Source of the DNA: Desulfobulbus sp.
GTDB lineage: Bacteria > Desulfobacterota > Desulfobulbia > Desulfobulbales > Desulfobulbaceae
NCBI GenBank assembly: GCA_011051825.1
Contig: DRKH01000117.1
Coordinates: 1 to 23,393, forward strand
DNA: 23,393 nucleotides
Direction: 5' to 3'
Part shown: in pieces, positions 1 to 7,194 of the stretch
Position numbering within the stretch: the first letter of the stretch is position 1
Layout of the letters: every line of letters starts with the position of its first letter
Notes under the pieces: generated by a model
What the model saw: only the letters and a program-made list of their open reading frames with translations
The model's database searches: none
Told to the model about the DNA's origin: nothing
Translations under genes and position numbers: made by a program

Positions 1-2
1 AA

Positions 3-1088
3 TCAGGACCCCATCCACCGCTGCACAATCCTGAGAATATCATTATAAAAGACAAACAGCATCAAGGTTCCCAACAGGGCGATCCCGGCCTTCTGGCTTA
101 TCTCCATCACCCGGTCGGACAGGGGTTTTCCACGAATCCCCTCCACCGACAGAAAGACCAGGTGCCCACCGTCAAGGACCGGAATCGGCAACAGGTTTAA
201 AATACCCAGGTTCACGCTCAACAGCCCCATGAAATAGAGCAGATTCATCCAGCCCGCTTCCAGCTGCTGACCGGCGATTTCAGCAATTCGGATCGGACCG
301 CCGAGTTCGGAGGCCGGAACCACCCGCTCCACAATCTTCACAATTCCCATAATGGTGAGATAGATAAGATTCCAGGTCTGAATAAAGGCGGCCTTGGCCG
401 ATTCAACAATCCCGGCCGAGCGATAGTGCACCTCATCGCTGCGGGTAATCCCGAGAAGATAGCGCTCGCCCACCTCTTCGCCGAAGAGATTTTTTATTTT
501 TTCCATGACCGGAACGGCCTTGATCGTCATCTTTTTGCCGTCCCGGTTTATGACAAGTTCAACCTGGTGGCCGCCGCTGTTTTTAATTGTATCGGAAACC
601 TGCATCCACGAAGTCGTTTTCCGGCCGTCAATGGACAGGATAACATCATTGACTTTCAGCCCGGCTTTTTCGGCTGCGGACCCGGGGGAGACTTGACCGA
701 TCAGCGTGTTATCCACCGGTTCGGGCAGACCGGCGATACTGAATATGGCAAAAAACAACAGGACCGCAAACAACAGATTAAAAAGCGGGCCGCCGAAAAC
801 GATGCCGAATCGTTGCCAGACCGGTTTATGGGAAAAGGACCGGGCTTTTTCACTTTCCGGCACCTCTTCTCCCTGCTGCTCGCCGAACATCTTTACGTAT
901 CCCCCCAGGGGAAAAGCGGAAATCAGATATTCCGTGTCGCCCCATTTCCGACCGATCAGCTTGTTGCCGAAGCCAAGGGAAAACTTGAGAACCCGGACGC
1001 CGAACAGCTTGGCAAAGAGAAAATGGCCAAACTCATGGACAAAGATAAGTACGCCGAGAACAAGGATAAAAGAAAGAAGTGAATTCAT
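3..1088 (-). CDS. rseP: RseP/RasP-type site-2 intramembrane metalloprotease
   Basis: Complete 361-residue inner-membrane zinc protease of the S2P family, which cleaves transmembrane segments such as anti-sigma factors in regulated intramembrane proteolysis. The first membrane segment carries HEFGH (residues 18-22, with zinc ligands H18 and H22 and catalytic E19). The late membrane motif NLLPIPVLDGG (298-308) supplies the third ligand, D306. One PDZ domain lies at about 125-200, so this is the short single-PDZ form rather than the ~450-residue two-PDZ E. coli form. It is last in the rpsB-to-rseP series, 46 bp after dxr. An in-frame TGA three codons upstream fixes the ATG. No Shine-Dalgarno is visible; an 18-bp tandem duplication occupies that position. 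The substrate is unknown from this window. Confidence 0.97.
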   Translation of the reverse strand: MNSLLSFILVLGVLIFVHEFGHFLFAKLFGVRVLKFSLGFGNKLIGRKWGDTEYLISAFPLGGYVKMFGEQQGEEVPESEKARSFSHKPVWQRFGIVFGGPLFNLLFAVLLFFAIFSIAGLPEPVDNTLIGQVSPGSAAEKAGLKVNDVILSIDGRKTTSWMQVSDTIKNSGGHQVELVINRDGKKMTIKAVPVMEKIKNLFGEEVGERYLLGITRSDEVHYRSAGIVESAKAAFIQTWNLIYLTIMGIVKIVERVVPASELGGPIRIAEIAGQQLEAGWMNLLYFMGLLSVNLGILNLLPIPVLDGGHLVFLSVEGIRGKPLSDRVMEISQKAGIALLGTLMLFVFYNDILRIVQRWMGS

Positions 1089-1122
1089 GTTTTTTCAATA
1101 CAATATGTTTTTTCAATACAAG
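1087..1122. repeat. 18-bp tandem duplication at the rseP start
   Basis: Two adjacent 18-bp units, 1087-1104 and 1105-1122, match at 17 of 18 positions. On the minus strand the unit reads ATTGTATTGAAAAAACAT, and the downstream copy provides the first two bases of the rseP ATG. The duplication fills most of the 46-bp dxr-rseP gap, and neither copy holds a GGAG-like ribosome binding site. Confidence 0.9.
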
Positions 1123-1134
1123 AGAAGAAATAGG

Positions 1135-2298
1135 TCAGCGCGCACGGCGAGCAACTTCCTGCTCGGCCAGGGCACGGGCTTTGCGGTCGGCGGCAAGAAT
1201 CGCCTGCAGGTCCAGGTCATCGCCGCAGTCGATGGCAGACAGGGCAACGGCAACCGTGGCCGTAATATCGGTAAAGCCGATCCTCTCATCTAAAAAGGCA
1301 GCGACCGCCACTTCGTTGGCAGCATTGAGAACTGCAGGTTTCACCCCCCCCTCTTCCAGGGCATCAAAGGCCATCCGCAGGGCTGGAAAACGGCCATAAT
1401 CGGGTTTCTCAAAGCTCAGATTCCCGCACTGGGAAAGACTGAGGCGTGAGAGTTCAAGATTAAGCCGTTCGGGATAGGCAAGTGCATAGGCAATCGGAAT
1501 ACGCATATCGGGAATGCCGAGCTGGGCCACGACCGATCCATCGATATACTCGACCAGGGAATGGACAATGGACTCAGGATGAACGACCACCCGAATGCGG
1601 TCGGCCCCGACATCAAAGAGCCAGCGGGCCTCGATGACCTCAAGCCCCTTATTCATCAGGGTGGCGGAATCAATAGAAATCTTCCTGCCCATGTCCCAGT
1701 TCGGATGGGCCAGGGCCTGCGCAGGTGTAATGTCGGCAAAGGCTTCCTGCTCAAGGGTGCGAAAGGGTCCGCCGGAGGCGGTGAGTAATATCTGAGCCAC
1801 ATCCTGCTTTCTTCCCGCCTCCAGGGCCTGGAAAATCGCACTGTGCTCGGAATCAATCGGCAGCAGTCGGGTCCCGCTGTCCCGCACCGCCTGCATGATC
1901 AAGCGGCCGGCCATGACCAGGGTTTCCTTGTTGGCAAGGCCGATATCCTTACCGGCCCGGATAGCCTCAAGGGTCGGCAGCAGACCAACCGCACCGACAA
2001 CGGCGGAGACAACCATATCAGCCTCGTCGACCGTGGCCACTTTCCGGTTGCCCTCGTCCCCCGAGAATATGCGGCCATGATAATCGGACCCGAGTTTCTC
2101 AACCAGCGGGGCAACCAGTGTCGTATCGCCGACACTGATGCACGAGGGGTTAAACTCCTGTACCTGCTGAGCCAGCAGATCAATGTTTGTCCCGGCCGCC
2201 AGCCCACAGACCTGAAAACGATCCTTGAACTGACGGATAACGGCCAGGGTATTTCGACCGATGGAGCCGGTGGAGCCAAGCAGAGAAATATGTTTCAT
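1135..2298 (-). CDS. dxr: 1-deoxy-D-xylulose-5-phosphate reductoisomerase
   Basis: Complete 387-residue Dxr. It converts 1-deoxy-D-xylulose 5-phosphate to 2-C-methyl-D-erythritol 4-phosphate with NADPH, the committed step of the MEP isoprenoid pathway. The N-terminal nucleotide site GSTGSIG is at 8-14, NKETLV at 123-128, and the metal-binding DSEHS has D149 and E151. NKGLE (216-220) contributes the third metal ligand, E220. Length is normal (E. coli 398). The ATG overlaps the cdsA stop by four bases (ATGA), implying translational coupling. Its product feeds the isoprenyl diphosphates used by UppS, encoded two genes upstream. Confidence 0.98.
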   Translation of the reverse strand: MKHISLLGSTGSIGRNTLAVIRQFKDRFQVCGLAAGTNIDLLAQQVQEFNPSCISVGDTTLVAPLVEKLGSDYHGRIFSGDEGNRKVATVDEADMVVSAVVGAVGLLPTLEAIRAGKDIGLANKETLVMAGRLIMQAVRDSGTRLLPIDSEHSAIFQALEAGRKQDVAQILLTASGGPFRTLEQEAFADITPAQALAHPNWDMGRKISIDSATLMNKGLEVIEARWLFDVGADRIRVVVHPESIVHSLVEYIDGSVVAQLGIPDMRIPIAYALAYPERLNLELSRLSLSQCGNLSFEKPDYGRFPALRMAFDALEEGGVKPAVLNAANEVAVAAFLDERIGFTDITATVAVALSAIDCGDDLDLQAILAADRKARALAEQEVARRAR

Positions 2299-3092
2299 GC
2301 CAATATGTTGAAGTAATGCAGATAATAGAAAACCGGTGCCGTCAGCAGCAGGCTGTCAACCCGGTCGAGCAGCCCGCCGTGACCGCCGAGCAGCGTTCCG
2401 GAGTCTTTGACTTCCATTGACCGCTTAATGACTGATTCGATCAGATCACCGGCAATACCGATAATCACCAGGACGACGGCAATCAGACCGATTTCAACCA
2501 TCGAAGGACTCATCGGCAGAATTAGACTGACGATCTCGACGGTGAGTATGCCTGCGACAATACCGCCGACACCTCCGGCCACCGTCTTGCCCGGACTGAT
2601 GGCGGGACAGAGCTTTTTACGACCGAATGCGCGCCCGGCATAGTAGGCCCCGGTGTCGGACCCGGCAGTCATCGCCGTCAGGATAATCAGCCAGTAGGCG
2701 CCGTCGGGCAGGGCGTGCAGCAGAACAAGATGGGCCGTGCACAAACCGACATAGAGGATGCCGAGACCGCCGATACTTAAGAAACGAAAAACATCGTCGA
2801 TGCGGGTATAGAGGCGGAGCACAAGAAAAACAAGACCGAGGAGTCCGGCGATCAGACCGGCCATCACCGCTTCCGTGGTTTTAAAATATGAAGCCAGGAC
2901 GGGAAAAGAGCCGATGAAAATAAGCATCCACAAGCGGAAACCGCTCAGATGCCTGTCCGTCATTCGAAAATATTCATAGAGGCCGACCCATGAACCGATA
3001 ACAATAACCGACCAGAAAAGTACAAATGGACCGAACAGCAGGAGAAGCAGCCAGACGGCCGCCATGATAAGTCCAGGAATAACCCGTCCCAT
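2295..3092 (-). CDS. cdsA: Phosphatidate cytidylyltransferase (CDP-diacylglycerol synthase)
   Basis: Complete 265-residue integral membrane enzyme making CDP-diacylglycerol from phosphatidic acid and CTP, the branch point of bacterial phospholipid synthesis. Multiple hydrophobic segments run from residue 5 onward. The family signature near the C-terminus spans about 215-250, with GDLIES at 215-220 and the acidic-rich run KDSGTLLGGHGGLLDRVDS (229-247). An SPGKT motif lies at 166-170. It starts 5 bp after uppS and overlaps dxr by four bases, so the three genes are tightly coupled. The usual uppS-cdsA-dxr-rseP order supports the call. Confidence 0.97.
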   Translation of the reverse strand: MGRVIPGLIMAAVWLLLLLFGPFVLFWSVIVIGSWVGLYEYFRMTDRHLSGFRLWMLIFIGSFPVLASYFKTTEAVMAGLIAGLLGLVFLVLRLYTRIDDVFRFLSIGGLGILYVGLCTAHLVLLHALPDGAYWLIILTAMTAGSDTGAYYAGRAFGRKKLCPAISPGKTVAGGVGGIVAGILTVEIVSLILPMSPSMVEIGLIAVVLVIIGIAGDLIESVIKRSMEVKDSGTLLGGHGGLLDRVDSLLLTAPVFYYLHYFNILA

Positions 3093-3097
3093 ATCAG

Positions 3098-3844
3098 TCA
3101 GCCTGCATGGAGCTGAGCACCGGTTCTGCCGAAACGACGCTGTTTACGACCATAGGCGGCAATGGCTGCAAGCAGTTGATCCTTTCTGAAATCCGGCCAC
3201 TTGGTCTCGGTAAAATAGAGCTCGGCATAGGAGGCCTGCCAGAGAAGAAAATTGGAGAGCCGGTGTTCTCCACCGGTACGGATCAGCAGATCAGGGTCCG
3301 GCTGGCCGGCCGTATCAAGCAGCTGAGTGAGCATATCCTCGGACAGGGACCGGTAGTCGAGTTCTCCATCAACGCACTGTTTAGCCAGCTGCCGGACAGC
3401 ACGGATCATCTCGTTGCGTCCGCCGTAACTCAAGGCCAGATTCAGGGTCATGCCGGTACAGTCGGCGGTTTCCTCCATCACCGTGCCCAGAACCCTCCGG
3501 ACGTCGGCCGGCAGCCGTTCCCTCTGCCCAAGGCAGAAGAGCCGAATATCATTTTTGAGCATGTTACGAAGTTCCGACTCAAGATAGGTTCGGAGCAGCT
3601 TCATCAGGCCGGTAACTTCGGTGGGTGGACGCTGCCAGTTTTCAGTGGAAAAGGCATAGAGGGTCAGATGGCGGACCCCGATATCCCTGGCGGTTTCAAC
3701 AACCGCCCGGACCGAATCAACCCCGGCCTTGTGCCCGGCCAGACGCGGTTTATTGCGTTCTTCGGCCCACCTGCCGTTACCGTCCATGATAATGGCAACA
3801 TGGGTCGGTACAAGGCGAATATCAAAAGATGTGGTCTCGTCCAT
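3098..3844 (-). CDS. uppS: Isoprenyl transferase (undecaprenyl diphosphate synthase)
   Basis: Complete 248-residue cis-prenyltransferase that extends farnesyl diphosphate with isopentenyl diphosphate to make the C55 lipid carrier for cell-wall synthesis. The N-terminal IIMDGNGRWA (18-27) contains the catalytic Mg-binding D21. FSTENW is at 65-70, and RTGGEHRLSNFLLWQ (189-203) and the following AELYF give the substrate-binding arginines and glutamate. The start lies 19 bp after frr. No good Shine-Dalgarno precedes it: the nearest purine-rich run, GGAGGTG, overlaps the frr stop about 22 nt upstream. Initiation may therefore rely on coupling to frr. Confidence 0.97.
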   Translation of the reverse strand: MDETTSFDIRLVPTHVAIIMDGNGRWAEERNKPRLAGHKAGVDSVRAVVETARDIGVRHLTLYAFSTENWQRPPTEVTGLMKLLRTYLESELRNMLKNDIRLFCLGQRERLPADVRRVLGTVMEETADCTGMTLNLALSYGGRNEMIRAVRQLAKQCVDGELDYRSLSEDMLTQLLDTAGQPDPDLLIRTGGEHRLSNFLLWQASYAELYFTETKWPDFRKDQLLAAIAAYGRKQRRFGRTGAQLHAG

Positions 3845-3863
3845 GAAAATACAGTCAGAGAGC

Positions 3864-4421
3864 CTACACCTCCATGACTTCCTTTTCCTTGCCGGCGGTT
3901 ATCTCATCAATCTGCTTGATAAAATCATCGGTCGCCTTCTGCGCCTCTTCCTGAAGACGGAACATATCGTCCTCGGAAATCTCTTTATCTTTTTTCTGTT
4001 TTTTAAACAGGTCATTGCCGTCCCTGCGGACGTTACGGATGGCGACCTTGAACTCCTCGCCGATTTTCTTGACCTGTTTGACCAGTTCCTTACGGCGATC
4101 TTCGGTCAGAGGCGGGATAGTTAACCGGATAACATTGCCGTCATTGGCGGGGGTCAACCCCAAAGAAGAGGAGAGGATCGCCTTTTCAATCGGCGCAATC
4201 ATCTGCGGGTCCCAGGGTTTTATGGCAATCATGCTCGACTCGGGGATGGTCAGCGTTCCGACCTGATCCATAGGCAACATAGAGCCGTAGGCATCGACCT
4301 TGATGCCGTCGAGTAAGGCAAGAGAGGCGCGACCGGTTCTGATCTTGGTCAGCTCACGCCTGTAGGCATCCACACTCGCCTGCATCTTTTCCTTGAGTTC
4401 TTCTATCTGTTCACTGCTCAT
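3864..4421 (-). CDS. frr: Ribosome recycling factor
   Basis: Complete 185-residue RRF, which with EF-G and IF-3 splits post-termination ribosomes. The sequence begins MSSEQIEELKEKM and has the conserved RTGRAS near residue 28, IPPLTEDRR in the linker and hinge region, and NVRRDGND in the final helix of the three-helix domain. The frame is open further upstream. The ATG at 4421 is chosen because AAGGAGG lies 6 bp before it and the length matches the family (185 in E. coli). It follows pyrH after 129 bp, the common tsf-pyrH-frr arrangement. Confidence 0.98.
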   Translation of the reverse strand: MSSEQIEELKEKMQASVDAYRRELTKIRTGRASLALLDGIKVDAYGSMLPMDQVGTLTIPESSMIAIKPWDPQMIAPIEKAILSSSLGLTPANDGNVIRLTIPPLTEDRRKELVKQVKKIGEEFKVAIRNVRRDGNDLFKKQKKDKEISEDDMFRLQEEAQKATDDFIKQIDEITAGKEKEVMEV

Positions 4422-4504
4422 GATGTCCTCCTTAGGATTTCCGTCAACCAATTAAACCCGACCAACCAGACAGAGCCTTTCTCCATTCCCCGCTCCCTTC
4501 AGGT

Positions 4505-4538
4505 AGCAGAGCCCGGCATGGTGTTTTAAGACTCTGCT
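4505..4538 (-). other. Hairpin in the pyrH-frr gap
   Basis: On the minus strand AGCAGAG pairs with CTCTGCT over seven bases around a 20-nt loop, 12 nt after the pyrH stop. No U-tract follows, so it is not an intrinsic terminator. The 129-bp gap otherwise shows only the frr ribosome binding site. Confidence 0.5.
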
Positions 4539-4550
4539 CAGGAAAACTAC

Positions 4551-5258
4551 CTATCCGCTGATAAGCGTACCGATATCTTCTCCTGCAGCTGCCCTGGCAA
4601 TATTTCCGGGTTCTTTCATGTTAAAGACAAAGATCGGCAGGTCGTTGTCTCTGGCAAGAGAAATACCTGCTGCATCCATAACCCGCAGTTCATCCTGCAG
4701 TACCCGGGTATAACTCAAACGATCAAAACGGATGGCACTCTCGTCTTTTTCCGGGTCACGATCATAGACGCCGTCCACCCGGGTCGCCTTCATAATGACA
4801 TCGGCCTGAATTTCAAGGGCCCGCAGTACCCCGGCGGTATCGGTGGTAAAAAATGGATTGCCGGTCCCGGCGGCAAAGATGACCACCCGATCTCTTTCCA
4901 GATGACGCAATGCCTGCGTTCGCACATAGGGTTCGCAGACATTGCGCATGGTAATTGCCGACATGACCCGGGCGGATATACCGCATTTTTCCAGGCCGTC
5001 CTGCATGGCAAGGGAATTTATGACCGTGGCCAGCATACCCATGTTATCGGCCGCCCCCCGGTCCATGCCGCCGGCGGCCCCGGCAACACCCCGAAAAATA
5101 TTACCGGCCCCGATAACCAGGGCCAGTTGAACCCCGCGCTCATGGACGGTCTTGATTTCCGAAGCCACAAAGCGAATCATTTCCGGGCTGATACCGTAGG
5201 TTCCCTCTCCCATCAGGGCTTCACCGCTGATCTTCAAAAGAATGCGTCTGAACTTCAT
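4551..5258 (-). CDS. pyrH: UMP kinase
   Basis: Complete 235-residue hexameric uridylate kinase of the amino acid kinase family, phosphorylating UMP to UDP with ATP. The phosphate-binding KISGEAL is at 9-15, IGAGNIFRG at 49-57, and GTGNPFFTTDTA near 130-141. The C-terminal half has the nucleotide-site stretch KATRVDGVYDRDP typical of bacterial PyrH. The start is fixed by AGGAGG four bases before ATG. It lies between tsf and frr as in many bacteria. A 166-bp gap with three repeats precedes it. Confidence 0.98.
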   Translation of the reverse strand: MKFRRILLKISGEALMGEGTYGISPEMIRFVASEIKTVHERGVQLALVIGAGNIFRGVAGAAGGMDRGAADNMGMLATVINSLAMQDGLEKCGISARVMSAITMRNVCEPYVRTQALRHLERDRVVIFAAGTGNPFFTTDTAGVLRALEIQADVIMKATRVDGVYDRDPEKDESAIRFDRLSYTRVLQDELRVMDAAGISLARDNDLPIFVFNMKEPGNIARAAAGEDIGTLISG

Positions 5259-5287
5259 TCAACCTCCTGATCTACGTGATCCGCAAA

Positions 5288-5377
5288 GGTAACTGGTCAC
5301 AGGATTTGTAACTACGTGGTAAACGATTACAATTTGGCTGTAATGCCAGGGGCATGACATCCCGGTGAACGGTTACA
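5288..5377. repeat. Three near-copies of a 14-bp dyad repeat between tsf and pyrH
   Basis: On the plus strand the copies are GGTAACTGGTCACA (5288-5301), GGTAAACGATTACA (5318-5331) and GGTGAACGGTTACA (5364-5377). The last two differ at two positions. The first matches the last at 10 of 14. Each has partial internal dyad symmetry (GTAA/TTAC or GTGA/TTAC). They lie in the 166-bp tsf-pyrH gap, where no strong sigma70 promoter was recognised. They could be operator-like sites or a degenerate dispersed palindromic repeat. Confidence 0.65.
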
Positions 5378-5424
5378 CTATGTGTTCCCCGATGGAGTAT
5401 CTTCACTGCCGTCAAGGTTCTTTT

Positions 5425-6018
5425 TCAGGCACCGATCTGAAAACGGGCAAAACGCTTGATGGAGATATTCTCACCCATCTTAGCCACCAGTTCGTTAAGC
5501 AGATCCTGGATAGTAAGGTCCGGATCTTTCACGTACTTCTGCTCCAGCAGGCAGATCTCGGAAAGATATTTTTCAAGTTTACCGCTGACGATTTTTTCAA
5601 CGATATTTTCAGGTTTTCCCGACTCCAGCGCCTGGGCGGTATAGATCTCCTTTTCCCGGTCAACCATCTCGGTCGGTACTTCATCCCGACCAACCGAGAC
5701 CGGATTAACGGCTGCAATATGCATGGCAATATCACGGGCAAACTCTTTGAAGCCATCGGTCTTGGCAACAAAATCGGTTTCACAGCCGACCTCGACCATG
5801 ACGCCGAGCTTACCGCCGGCATGAATATAGCACTCAACCACACCTTCACTGGTGGCCCGATCCGCACGCTTGGCGGCAACAGCCAGACCTTTCTGCCGCA
5901 GAAGGTCCACGGCTTTCTCCATATCGCCCTCGGTCTCTCCCAGGGCTTTTTTGCAGTCCATCATACCGGCATTGGTCTTATCACGCAGATCTTTGACCAT
6001 CTGGGCTGTAATTTTCAC
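5425..6018 (-). CDS. tsf: Elongation factor Ts (short form)
   Basis: Complete 197-residue nucleotide exchange factor for EF-Tu. The N-terminal UBA-like helical domain occupies about 1-50, with KTNAGMMDCKKAL at 14-26. The core TDFVAK motif (81-86) inserts near the EF-Tu Mg site. The protein is shorter than E. coli EF-Ts (283) and looks like the compact form with one core subdomain. The start codon is GTG with AAGGAG nine bases upstream; MKITAQMVK is the family N-terminus. A perfect GC hairpin separates it from rpsB by 165 bp. Confidence 0.97.
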   Translation of the reverse strand: MKITAQMVKDLRDKTNAGMMDCKKALGETEGDMEKAVDLLRQKGLAVAAKRADRATSEGVVECYIHAGGKLGVMVEVGCETDFVAKTDGFKEFARDIAMHIAAVNPVSVGRDEVPTEMVDREKEIYTAQALESGKPENIVEKIVSGKLEKYLSEICLLEQKYVKDPDLTIQDLLNELVAKMGENISIKRFARFQIGA

Positions 6019-6125
6019 GATTGCAATCTCCTTTCTTCTACTATTAACAAATCAAAACAGATAGCCTATCCTCTCGACTTTCCGTAAAATCTATGTATTC
6101 CGAACAATATTCCCGGTATCAGCAC

Positions 6126-6151
6126 AGAAGAAGGGGCTGAAAAGCCCCTTC
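6126..6151 (-). terminator. Intercistronic terminator or attenuator between rpsB and tsf
   Basis: On the minus strand GAAGGGGCT pairs perfectly with AGCCCCTTC (9 bp, loop TTTC) at 6130-6151, followed by TTCT and then GTG. The stem is strong, but the U-tract is short and interrupted. Partial termination or an RNA end-stabilising role is more likely than complete termination. The hairpin begins about 30 nt after the rpsB stop, and would lower tsf expression relative to rpsB. Confidence 0.7.
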
Positions 6152-6183
6152 CGATACTACCCTGTCCCTCTTCAACAACCAGG

Positions 6184-6978
6184 CTATTTGGCAGTCTTCT
6201 CTGCTGGTTCGGCAGCGTCTTCCTTCCCTTCATCCGTCTGCTGTCCTTCCATGGCTGCCTCAAGTTCCTCGACATCCACATCCGGCTCCACGCCGCTCTT
6301 GGCTTTACCTTCCTTAACAGCTTCGGCTATCAGTGAGGAAATCAACTTGATGGCACGAATAGCATCATCGTTACCGGGAATAATATAATCGATGCCGTCG
6401 GGATCACAGTTGGTATCGGTGAGGGCAACTACGGGAATACCGAGTTTGTTCGCCTCACTGACGGCAATTTCTTCTTTTTTCGGATCAACGACAAACAGAA
6501 CATCGGGCAGGCTTCTCATGTTTTTGATTCCGCCGATATTCCGATCAAGTTTGATTCGCTCTTTTTCCATCAGCAGAATCTCTTTTTTCGGGAAACGGTT
6601 GATTGAACCGTCCTCCTGCATGGCCTCGATCTTTTTCAGCCGGTCAACCGAGTTTTTGATGGTCTGAAAGTTGGTCATCATTCCGCCAAGCCAGCGATGG
6701 TTGACAAAATACATACCACAACGCTCGGCTTCTTCACGGATGTGGGCCTGGGCCTGACGCTTGGTCCCGACGAACAGTACGGTTCCGTCCTTGGCGACCA
6801 CGTCGACGATATAGGCATATGCCCGACGAAACATTTTCATGGTTATATCAAGGTTAATGATATAAATTCCGTTGCGGGGCCCATAAATATAGGGTTTCAT
6901 TTTCGGATTCCAGCGCCTTGTCTGGTGACCGAAATGCAGGCCTGCCTCAAGCATCTGTCGCATAGTTACGTTTGCCAT
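6184..6978 (-). CDS. rpsB: 30S ribosomal protein S2
   Basis: Complete 264-residue S2. The N-terminal block MRQMLEAGLHFGHQTRRWNP is the S2 signature, HRWLGGMMTNFQT follows, and PVVALTDTNCDPDGIDYIIPGNDDA lies in the second half. The last 35 or so residues form a hydrophilic acidic tail rich in E, D and A beyond the folded core, longer than in E. coli (241 residues). The ATG has AGGAG seven bases upstream. The gene has its own promoter and a structured 132-nt leader, and starts the rpsB-to-rseP series. Confidence 0.98.
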   Translation of the reverse strand: MANVTMRQMLEAGLHFGHQTRRWNPKMKPYIYGPRNGIYIINLDITMKMFRRAYAYIVDVVAKDGTVLFVGTKRQAQAHIREEAERCGMYFVNHRWLGGMMTNFQTIKNSVDRLKKIEAMQEDGSINRFPKKEILLMEKERIKLDRNIGGIKNMRSLPDVLFVVDPKKEEIAVSEANKLGIPVVALTDTNCDPDGIDYIIPGNDDAIRAIKLISSLIAEAVKEGKAKSGVEPDVDVEELEAAMEGQQTDEGKEDAAEPAEKTAK

Positions 6979-7006
6979 AAACTTCTCCTGTTTTTGGTTT
7001 TTCCTC

Positions 7007-7094
7007 CATCCCTGTATCCAATCCGCCGAGCGGACACCAAAGGATCAATGCGGGATGTGTGTAGTGCATTGGGCACTCCGGCACCGTGCCGAAG
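7007..7094 (-). promoter_or_regulatory. Structured rpsB leader with a possible pseudoknot
   Basis: The predicted leader can form three helices in order. Helix 1 is CTTCGGCAC/GTGCCGGAG (7076-7094). Helix 2 is CAATGC/GCATTG (7066-7071 with 7046-7051) around a 14-nt loop. Helix 3 is TCCGC/GCGGA with a TCG loop (7022-7034), extended by ATCC/GGAT. CATCCC at the 3' end of the helix-2 loop (7053-7058) can pair with GGGATG at 7007-7012, giving an H-type pseudoknot beside a GGAGG run. In gammaproteobacteria the rpsB leader is the target of S2 autoregulation; an equivalent role here is inferred. Confidence 0.6.
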
Positions 7095-7116
7095 GCCATT
7101 TAACGGTAAATCTTTC

Positions 7117-7145
7117 TTAATACCACGTTGTCTCGTTGTTTTCAA
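7117..7145 (-). promoter_or_regulatory. Sigma70-type promoter of rpsB
   Basis: On the minus strand TTGAAA (-35, 7140-7145) is followed after exactly 17 bp by TATTAA (-10, 7117-7122). It lies 46 bp after the YkgJ-type gene stop. Transcription should start near 7110, leaving a leader of about 132 nt before the rpsB ATG. Confidence 0.8.
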
Positions 7146-7170
7146 GCAGATCAGCTGAAAAATTACCCTG

Positions 7171-7194
7171 TAGCTATCTCATGGTGGAGAGCTA
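7171..7194 (-). other. Hairpin over the stop codon of the YkgJ-type gene
   Basis: On the minus strand TAGCT pairs with AGCTA, and CTC with GAG across a two-base bulge; the loop is six bases. The first three bases are the TAG stop. A five-T run follows only seven bases later, too far away for a convincing intrinsic terminator. Confidence 0.5.

Noticed and set aside
426..1082. Long plus-strand open frame opposite rseP
   Set aside because: It lies wholly antisense to a clear metalloprotease gene, has no recognisable family motif and no ribosome binding site; it reflects codon bias of the real gene.
3107..3877. 256-codon plus-strand open frame opposite uppS
   Set aside because: Antisense to a complete isoprenyl transferase with all catalytic motifs; no independent support.
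4422..4451. Upstream TTG start for frr
   Set aside because: AAGGAGG lies within this extension just before the ATG at 4421, which matches the family length.
5378..5424. Promoter for pyrH based on a TTGACG hexamer after tsf
   Set aside because: No acceptable -10 hexamer occurs 16-18 bp downstream of it.
5365..6087. 240-codon plus-strand open frame opposite tsf
   Set aside because: Antisense to EF-Ts and its flanks, with no family resemblance and no promoter.
7171..7194. Terminator for the YkgJ-type gene
   Set aside because: The stem has a bulge and the five-T run is seven bases away, so it does not meet the layout of an intrinsic terminator; kept only as a stop-codon hairpin.
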